7,062 nt of DNA from Acidobacteriota bacterium (GTDB lineage: Bacteria > Acidobacteriota > UBA6911 > RPQK01 > JADFOI01): NCBI GenBank assembly GCA_029942065.1, contig JAPYTY010000105.1:1-7062 (forward strand), read 5' to 3'. The position numbers and the translations under genes are program-made. The notes under the pieces were generated by a model that saw nothing but the letters and a program-made list of their open reading frames with translations, was not told the origin of the DNA and made no database searches. How positions within the stretch are numbered: the first letter of the stretch is position 1; each line of letters begins with the position of its first letter. Shown in pieces: positions 1 through 3,769 of the stretch.

Positions 1-20
1 CTCAATGGTTTCCCTACATC

Positions 21-102
21 GCCCTTACAGGGCTCCTTTACTAACAACACCTTCAATCCTGGGGCTCACGCCCCAGGCTATTTCACATCACCCCTTTGGG
101 GT
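21..102. repeat. Train of three GC-rich hairpins (dispersed intergenic repeat-like)
   Basis: Three perfect inverted repeats follow one another: GCCCT/AGGGC with a 3-base loop (21-33), CCTGGGGC/GCCCCAGG with a 4-base loop (58-77), and ACCCC/GGGGT with a 3-base loop (90-102). They are separated by AT-richer spacers. The plus strand is open across them, but the translation has no domain and low complexity. From memory, unverified, similar hairpin trains are scattered between genes in Acidobacteriota and Planctomycetota genomes. I see no gene in 1-218. The rest of that stretch (about 103-193) is unremarkable apart from GGAAACG TGGAACG at 180-193, just before the next hairpin. Confidence 0.55.
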
Positions 103-193
103 TCTGCATTCTGAATTCCACGCCCGAAGCACGCTTATCCTGACTCCTTCTTGTTGGCGGCTCCCACTCTCCGGACACCGGAAACGTGGAACG

Positions 194-212
194 CGCTGGT
201 CGAAGACCAGCG
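194..212. repeat. Perfect 8-3-8 hairpin just downstream of the small secreted gene
   Basis: CGCTGGTC and GACCAGCG form a perfect 8-bp stem around a 3-base loop (202-204). Read on the minus strand, the hairpin starts 7 bases after the TAG stop of the 219-512 gene. It is followed by CGTTCCACG and not by a T-run, so it is not a classical intrinsic terminator. It has the same geometry and position as the hairpin at 3059-3077 behind the paralogous gene, with a different but still perfectly paired stem. Transcript 3'-end protection or a REP-like repeat are both possible roles. Confidence 0.6.
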
Positions 213-218
213 GCCGGC

Positions 219-512
219 CTACTGGTAGAGGCGGGAGCCGGCGGGGAAATGGCCGCCCAGGCTTTCTTTCAGGATAAGGTGATTCTCGAAGATTTCCTTA
301 ACCATGCTGGTTGCCGTTGTGCTGCCGTCGCGTGACTCGATCATGATGGCCGTGCCCACGGTGCCGGGAGAACTCCATTCCACCACCAGATCGGTTTCCC
401 CTGCTTCCGCTCCAAGAGCCAGAACCCCCACTTGTTGCGACTGTTGAGCCCACAGCAAGACTCCGCTCAGGCCCACCAGGAGTAGTACCCAGAAAACTAC
501 AAACCTTTTCAT
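219..512 (-). CDS. Small secreted protein of unknown function, paralogue A
   Basis: This is a 97-residue protein that I do not recognise. Residues 1-22 form a standard signal peptide: Lys-Arg, a run of V, L, F and W, then LWA before QQ, with likely cleavage after Ala22. The mature part is about 75 residues. It looks beta-rich, has no cysteine, and ends in FPAGSRLYQ. About 57 of 96 aligned positions are identical to the protein at 3077-3367, including the LWAQQ cleavage region, VEW-SP, RDG--TAT, ILKE-LG and FPAGSR-YQ. The frame is open further upstream, but I chose the ATG at 512 because it starts the signal peptide and matches the paralogue's ATG. No strong ribosome-binding site is visible (TCAGGT lies directly before the ATG). 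It lies 88 bases after the cytochrome/propeller gene on the same strand, with a small GC-rich inverted repeat (571-585) between them. Being secreted is well supported; any function would be a guess. Confidence 0.75.
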   Translation of the reverse strand: MKRFVVFWVLLLVGLSGVLLWAQQSQQVGVLALGAEAGETDLVVEWSSPGTVGTAIMIESRDGSTTATSMVKEIFENHLILKESLGGHFPAGSRLYQ

Positions 513-600
513 ACCTGAAATCATACTCGACGAGCCTGAATAGAAGGGGCTGTTCGAAATCCTGATGGGTCCGCCCCGGAGGCGGGGAGGATGATCCGGG

Positions 601-1962
601 CTATTCCACTCTTTTGACCAACAAAAACCTCCGGCCATCCATGCTGTCCCAGTTGGCCCGGGAACCGGGGCTGCTGACAAAATCACCCTCGAACAAAACT
701 TGAGGTGTCCCGATTCTCAGAGTGGGGTTGGTGGTGACCTCCACCGCCATTCGCTGGTTCCCATTGCGGTAGAACAGCTCCGGGCTCCCCAGCGGCCAGA
801 GCACCTCCACCCCTCCCTGGGTGGTGATCTGCCGCATGGGCTCCGAGTCGGGAAAGGCCCGGATCACGATCTCATACCGGCCCGTCTCCTTGGAGGTGTG
901 AACCATCCAGCGTCCATCCTCCGAAAAGCCAATCCCTCCCTCCAGATGAGGTGTTCTGAGGAAAGGCCAGGGCGTTCGGTCCCCCTCGAGCGGGAGCATC
1001 CAGACATCCCGATAGGTTTCCGGATGGATCTCATAAAAGGACAGGGTATTACCGTCAGGGGTAAACTTCTGGGGCCCATGATTATGTTCCCCAAAGGTCA
1101 GGCGCTCTGCTTCTCCACTCCCATCCGCAGCCTTCCAGAAGACGTCGTGGCCGGCAAAAAATCCTGAAGGAATCTCCTGGTGCCGGTCGGAACTGAAAAG
1201 GATCCGCTTTCCATCGGGACTCCACAGCGGAAATCGATTGCCGCCTTCATGGGTCACCCGTCTGAGATCACCTGTCAGGATGTCAACGATCCAGATGTCC
1301 GGTTTGTCCTGGTGAACCTCCACTGCCAATTGCCGGCCATCGGGAGAAAGCCGCGGCAGATAATAGTGCCGCACCGGAGTCGACAGCGGTTCTTCCTTCC
1401 CCTGGCGATCGACCCACACCAGTTGTCGTCGCTCCAACCTGGGAGCCCTTGCCGGAACCACCTCGGTGACCCGAGGCTTGAAACCCAGGTCGGTTCTCTT
1501 GAGAACTGGAGAATCCGCCTCAAGCGCCATGAGACCTGCCGGAAAACCGTTTTGTTGGAGAAGGTAGGCCAATACCTCCACCTGCTCGCCCAGTTCCAGC
1601 AGCCCACTCTCACCAGGCGGCATGGTGGTTCTAATGGCAAAGAAGAGGTCGTCGACCTTGAAGCCTTTCCAATCCTGGTTTACTGCGGCCGGAGCCATGC
1701 CTTCCCACCGCTGGACAAACCGGGGTCCGACGATGGGTGAAGCGGTCGCTCCCATCAGGTTCTCCGCGTGGCAGGCCGCACATCGGGCCCCATAGATCTC
1801 CTGGCCTCGCGCCGCCTGCTCCGCCGTATAGATCCCCTCAACATCCTCCTGAGGCAGGCCCATGAGCCGCCCCTCCCCCAGAGACCCCAATAGACCCGCC
1901 AGAAGAACCCACCCAACAACCGTGGCTGATGGTGTTACCGTCGATGATGTCTGACCGTTCAT
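601..1962 (-). CDS. Secreted c-type cytochrome fused to a TolB/PD40 beta-propeller
   Basis: The 453-residue protein has three parts. First is a signal or anchor segment (hydrophobic WVLLAGLLGSLG, about residues 18-29). Then comes a mono-haem cytochrome c domain (about 40-140) with CAACH at 61-65 binding haem covalently and TTMPPGESG, whose Met114 is the likely distal ligand. Last is a propeller (about 180-453) made of PD40 blades: LSPDGRQLAVE, WSPDGKRILFSS, FTPDGNTLSFYE, FSEDGRWMVHTS and a closing MDGRRFLLVK. The LVWVDRQGKEEPL opening (181-193) resembles propellers that usually follow a Ser/Thr kinase domain; here a cytochrome takes that place. It probably acts in the periplasm, taking electrons from the oxidoreductase encoded 28 bases upstream, of which only a remnant remains. 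The start is ATG at 1962, with AAGGAG five bases before it. A GTG at 1968 would add two residues but overlaps that site. Confidence 0.85.
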   Translation of the reverse strand: MNGQTSSTVTPSATVVGWVLLAGLLGSLGEGRLMGLPQEDVEGIYTAEQAARGQEIYGARCAACHAENLMGATASPIVGPRFVQRWEGMAPAAVNQDWKGFKVDDLFFAIRTTMPPGESGLLELGEQVEVLAYLLQQNGFPAGLMALEADSPVLKRTDLGFKPRVTEVVPARAPRLERRQLVWVDRQGKEEPLSTPVRHYYLPRLSPDGRQLAVEVHQDKPDIWIVDILTGDLRRVTHEGGNRFPLWSPDGKRILFSSDRHQEIPSGFFAGHDVFWKAADGSGEAERLTFGEHNHGPQKFTPDGNTLSFYEIHPETYRDVWMLPLEGDRTPWPFLRTPHLEGGIGFSEDGRWMVHTSKETGRYEIVIRAFPDSEPMRQITTQGGVEVLWPLGSPELFYRNGNQRMAVEVTTNPTLRIGTPQVLFEGDFVSSPGSRANWDSMDGRRFLLVKRVE

Positions 1963-1967
1963 TTTCA

Positions 1968-1973
1968 CTCCTT
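1968..1973 (-). promoter_or_regulatory. Ribosome-binding site deciding the start of the cytochrome/propeller gene
   Basis: AAGGAG on the minus strand lies 5 bases before the ATG at 1962. It overlaps the alternative GTG at 1968, which makes the ATG the better start. A second GAAGGAG lies about ten bases further upstream and could serve the GTG, so the choice is likely but not certain. The site sits in the 28-base gap after the GMC remnant, consistent with translation from a shared transcript. Confidence 0.6.
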
Positions 1974-1990
1974 GATGACTCCTTCACCCT

Positions 1991-2899
1991 TCATCCGTTT
2001 TTGAAATAGCGCTGGATGATCCGGGCAGCAGCCAGAACCGAAAGGGCTGCCTGGGGAGTTCCCGAGGGTCCGGAGCTCACCCGGGGGATAACGCTACCAT
2101 CACAGATAAGCAAATTTTCGATATCATGGGATTCAAAATAAGAATTGACGATAGAGGTCGCCGGGTCCATTCCAGCACGACAGGAGCCCACCTTCTGTTC
2201 CCCCCGGGTTTGCGGAGTTAATTCCGCAAGACTGGGCGACGTGATTCTCTGCGCTCCCATCTCTTCCAGAATCTCCGTTGCCTTCTGGATCCCTTCCCGG
2301 ATCCTTTGCAAGGTCAGGGTATGATCACCCCCGTAAAGCATCTTCCCTTCCCCGTCAACGAACCAGCGCCCCGGGGGCTTCACCACTCTCAGTCGTATCG
2401 TCCCGGTGCGAAGAACGCCCTTTTTCTTGATGAACCTTTTGTGCTCCCGGCCGAAATCAGGGGCCATGGCGTGCAAAGCATTCTGGTTGGGGAAACCGGA
2501 TACCCCGAAATTGGCGGTCAGAAACAGCCGTCCTTCGGCATCTTCTCGGAAATCATCTATCATTCGGTATCCGGGCAAGCTTCCGATTTCCCCGTCTCCC
2601 AGCGGCCGCTCAAAAAGAGCGCTCACCGAGGGACTGAAAGGGTGCCCGTCAATGTGCTTTCCGATATTGGGGTTCTCCACCAAAATCGGATTGCCCCTCC
2701 ATTCGGAAGGACCATAACCGGAACGCATCAGGAGCAAAGGGGTATTCAAATAGCCGCAACAGACCAGAATCCGGTCAGCCGAAATCTCATGGTCGGAGCC
2801 ACCGCTCCGGCATAGCAATCCCCGAGTAACACCCCGTCCTCCATTTGCATCGATCAAGATCTTCTCCACATAGGTGTCGGCCAGTATTCGAACGTCGGC
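1991..2899 (-). pseudogene. GMC-family flavin oxidoreductase, C-terminal remnant lacking the FAD-binding half
   Basis: GMC enzymes are usually about 500-570 residues and oxidise alcohols or sugars with FAD. Only about 300 residues are open here. The homology begins with ADVRILADTYVEKILID, continues through ILVCCGYLNTPLLLMRSG (a degenerate GMC signature) and NPNIGKHIDGHP, and ends with the C-terminal block VGSCRAGMDPATS, SHDIENLLICDGSV, GTPQAALSVLAA. The N-terminal GxGxxG nucleotide-binding fold is absent. Directly upstream of the GCC codon at 2899-2897 are two consecutive in-frame TGA codons (2900-2905), and the sequence beyond does not read as GMC in any minus frame. A GTG at 2869 could start a 292-residue product, but no ribosome-binding site precedes it. 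The position expected to carry the catalytic His of the H-x-x-G-T motif reads Q-K-V-G-S. The remnant is 28 bases upstream of the cytochrome gene, a typical partner for periplasmic GMC dehydrogenases. Family assignment is firm; loss of function is inferred. Confidence 0.8.
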
Positions 2900-2991
2900 T
2901 CATCAAGGTTTTCTCCCTCCTGGTGAATCTCAAGGATAAGGGTATCGGGAACTGAAGGCAATAGAGTGGTGGGGAGGTACTCAAACTACAA

Positions 2992-3008
2992 GCCGCTCAC
3001 AGAGCGGC
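2992..3008. repeat. 7-3-7 hairpin repeat (GCCGCTC/GAGCGGC)
   Basis: GCCGCTC, ACA, GAGCGGC form a perfect inverted repeat flanked by CTACAA on the left and CACTACAAG on the right. The stem is shared with the hairpin at 3059-3077 some 60 bases away, so these are two copies of one repeat family. It lies between the broken end of the GMC remnant and the second small gene. The stretch from 2906 to 2991 holds no recognisable gene, although one minus frame stays open from a TAG near 2991 to past the GMC junction. Confidence 0.6.
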
Positions 3009-3029
3009 CACTACAAGATCATGCCAACC

Positions 3030-3057
3030 TGAAACATGAAACCTGAAAGGTGAAACG
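3030..3057. repeat. Heptamer tandem repeat, four units of TGAAAnn
   Basis: Four consecutive 7-base units fill these 28 bases: TGAAACA, TGAAACC, TGAAAGG, TGAAACG. The array ends one base before the stop-adjacent hairpin at 3059-3077. A degenerate pair of similar units, GGAAACG and TGGAACG, occupies 180-193 directly before the matching hairpin of the other small gene. The association of heptamers with hairpin therefore appears twice in the window. Confidence 0.65.
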
Positions 3058-3058
3058 G

Positions 3059-3077
3059 GGCCGCTCTTGGAGCGGCC
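3059..3077. repeat. Perfect 8-3-8 hairpin overlapping the stop codon of the small secreted gene
   Basis: GGCCGCTC and GAGCGGCC pair perfectly around a TTG loop (3067-3069). On the minus strand the stem begins at the last base of the TAG stop (3077-3079) of the gene at 3077-3367. No T-run follows directly; the next bases read CCGTTTCACCTTTC, so termination activity is possible but weakly supported. Its stem matches the hairpin at 2992-3008, and its context (TACCAGTAGGCC) matches the end of the paralogous gene at 219. Confidence 0.65.
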
Positions 3078-3367
3078 TACTGGTAGACTCGGGAACCGGC
3101 GGGAAAAGTACTCCCCAATCTTTCCTTCAGGATGATGTGTCGCTCATGGATGTGCCTGACCCTGCCCGTTGCTGTCGCTTCTCCGTCACGATCCTCAACC
3201 GTGATGGGCATTCCCACAGAAGCCGGCGACACCCACTCCACGATCAAAATGGATTCTCCAGTGCCCACTTCGTTCGTCAACACAGCCACCTGGCGCCGCT
3301 GTTGCGCCCACAGAAACACCCCGCTCAGACCCATCAGGAATACCGAAAAGACTACAATCTTCTTCAT
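3077..3367 (-). CDS. Small secreted protein of unknown function, paralogue B
   Basis: This 96-residue protein is of the same type as the one at 219-512. It has a signal peptide (MKKIVVFSVFLMGLSGVFLWA, likely cut after Ala21) and a mature part of 75 residues, the same length as in the paralogue. Conserved blocks are LIVEW-SP, EDRDG-ATATG, IHERHIILKERLG and the C-terminal FPAGSRVYQ. There are no cysteines, no metal-binding cluster and no further membrane segment. The ATG at 3367 matches the paralogue's start. A TTG at 3373 would add two residues and sits eight bases behind an AAGGG, so it is a real alternative. The gene is flanked on both sides by 8-3-8 hairpins (3059-3077 and 3384-3402) and looks like a self-contained unit transcribed toward the GMC remnant. 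Function unknown. Confidence 0.75.
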   Translation of the reverse strand: MKKIVVFSVFLMGLSGVFLWAQQRRQVAVLTNEVGTGESILIVEWVSPASVGMPITVEDRDGEATATGRVRHIHERHIILKERLGSTFPAGSRVYQ

Positions 3368-3383
3368 ATCCAATAATTGTACC

Positions 3384-3402
3384 CTTAATCCGGCGGATTA
3401 AG
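3384..3402. repeat. Perfect 8-3-8 hairpin in the 5' leader of paralogue B
   Basis: CTTAATCC and GGATTAAG pair perfectly around a GGC loop (3392-3394). The hairpin lies 16 bases upstream of the ATG at 3367 on the minus strand, where it could fold in the messenger near the ribosome-binding region or act as an operator-like palindrome. It overlaps the left end of the MITE-like element by two bases. The stem is AT-rich, unlike the GC-rich stems behind the small genes, so it is probably not the same repeat family. Confidence 0.5.
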
Positions 3403-3488
3403 TGCCTCGCTTCATAAATACGATGATGGTTGCTGATGGGTCTGGTGAGGTGAGGTCAAGGAGTTGTTAGCCCAGGCTCAGAGGAGGC

Positions 3489-3502
3489 GATGTCCGGACA
3501 TC
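3489..3502. other. Perfect 14-bp palindrome
   Basis: GATGTCCGGACATC is identical to its own reverse complement. It lies inside the MITE-like element. It has the form of a dimeric protein-binding site or cruciform seed, but no adjacent gene start makes a particular regulator likely. Confidence 0.5.
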
Positions 3503-3552
3503 TCCGACGACGAGCGACACAGAGTTCACCCACAACCCCCATCAGCCCGAAG

Positions 3553-3622
3553 GGTGACGGCAAGACGGCGTCAATTTCTTTGTCACGAACTCGACGCCGT
3601 CGCGCTCGCCACCAACGTCACC
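3553..3622. other. Nested stem structure inside the MITE-like element
   Basis: An outer 7-bp pair, GGTGACG (3553-3559) with CGTCACC (3616-3622), encloses an inner 9-bp pair, GACGGCGTC (3564-3572) with GACGCCGTC (3593-3601), around a 20-base loop. The outer pair overlaps the inner edge of the right terminal repeat. This could be a structured RNA or simply the folded core of a mobile repeat; the strand is undetermined. Confidence 0.45.
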
Positions 3623-3643
3623 GTATTTATGGAACGAGGCACT

Positions 3644-3769
3644 AAGGGGAGTCACCGCTCCCCGAGGCGCACCCCTTTAGCCGATAGGATGCGTTAATTG
3701 TAGTGCAGTCAACATTTTGGAAAGACGCCACCCGGATCGATTCATCCGCTTAGTGTAGAATAGGAAGCA
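3644..3769 (+). other. Leader region of the penicillin-binding protein gene
   Basis: This stretch must carry the promoter of the downstream gene unless transcription enters from the element before it. It has a GGGGAG/CTCCCC stem with a 6-base loop (3646-3663), a weaker CTAAGGGG/CCCCTTTAG pairing around it, and a CGGAT/ATCCG stem (3733-3748). No convincing -35/-10 pair is visible. A TAGAAT at 3756-3761 is too close to the start codon for a transcript carrying the ribosome-binding site. Confidence 0.35.

Larger units (their letters stand above)
3401..3643. mobile_element. MITE-like element, 243 bp with 30-bp terminal inverted repeats
   Basis: The left end (3401-3430) and the reverse complement of the right end (3614-3643) match at 25 of 30 positions. 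Both begin AGTGCCTCG and share CATAAATACG further in; four of the five differences are transitions. The 183 bases between them hold a 14-bp palindrome (3489-3502) and a nested stem (3553-3622). There is no transposase or believable ORF, so it would be a non-autonomous element. I could not find a convincing target-site duplication (left flank GGATTA, right flank AAGGGG). A large structured RNA is the main alternative. It fills most of the gap between the small secreted gene and the penicillin-binding protein gene. Confidence 0.5.

Noticed and set aside
5..277. Plus-strand open frame of 90 codons at the left edge
   Set aside because: It runs through three hairpin repeats and then antisense through the end of the small secreted gene. 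The product is low-complexity and rich in Arg and Pro, with no domain or ribosome-binding site.
571..585. CCGCC/GGCGG inverted repeat between the cytochrome gene and the first small gene
   Set aside because: The stem is only 5 bp with a 5-base loop in GC-rich DNA and no T-run follows, so it is too weak to call a terminator or a member of the hairpin family.
700..1740. Long plus-strand frames opposite the cytochrome/propeller gene
   Set aside because: They are antisense shadows of a gene with clear haem and PD40 motifs; their translations show no family features.
2787..2984. Minus-strand 65-codon frame spanning the GMC break, preceded by AGGAGGGAG
   Set aside because: A good-looking ribosome-binding site precedes an ATG at about 2903, but the frame reads across GMC coding sequence out of phase and gives no recognisable protein. 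At most it is a chance start on the broken gene.
2992..3077. CRISPR array
   Set aside because: The two GCCGCTC hairpins are only two copies with different loops, flanked by a microsatellite, with no regular spacers and no cas genes.
3464..3697. Plus-strand open frame of 77 codons in the central gap
   Set aside because: It starts with TTG, is very Arg-rich, lies within the inverted-repeat element and its nested stems, and has no recognisable domain.
3756..3761. TAGAAT as a -10 box for the penicillin-binding protein gene
   Set aside because: Transcription would begin almost at the GTG start and exclude the AGGA ribosome-binding site, and no -35 element sits 17 bases upstream.
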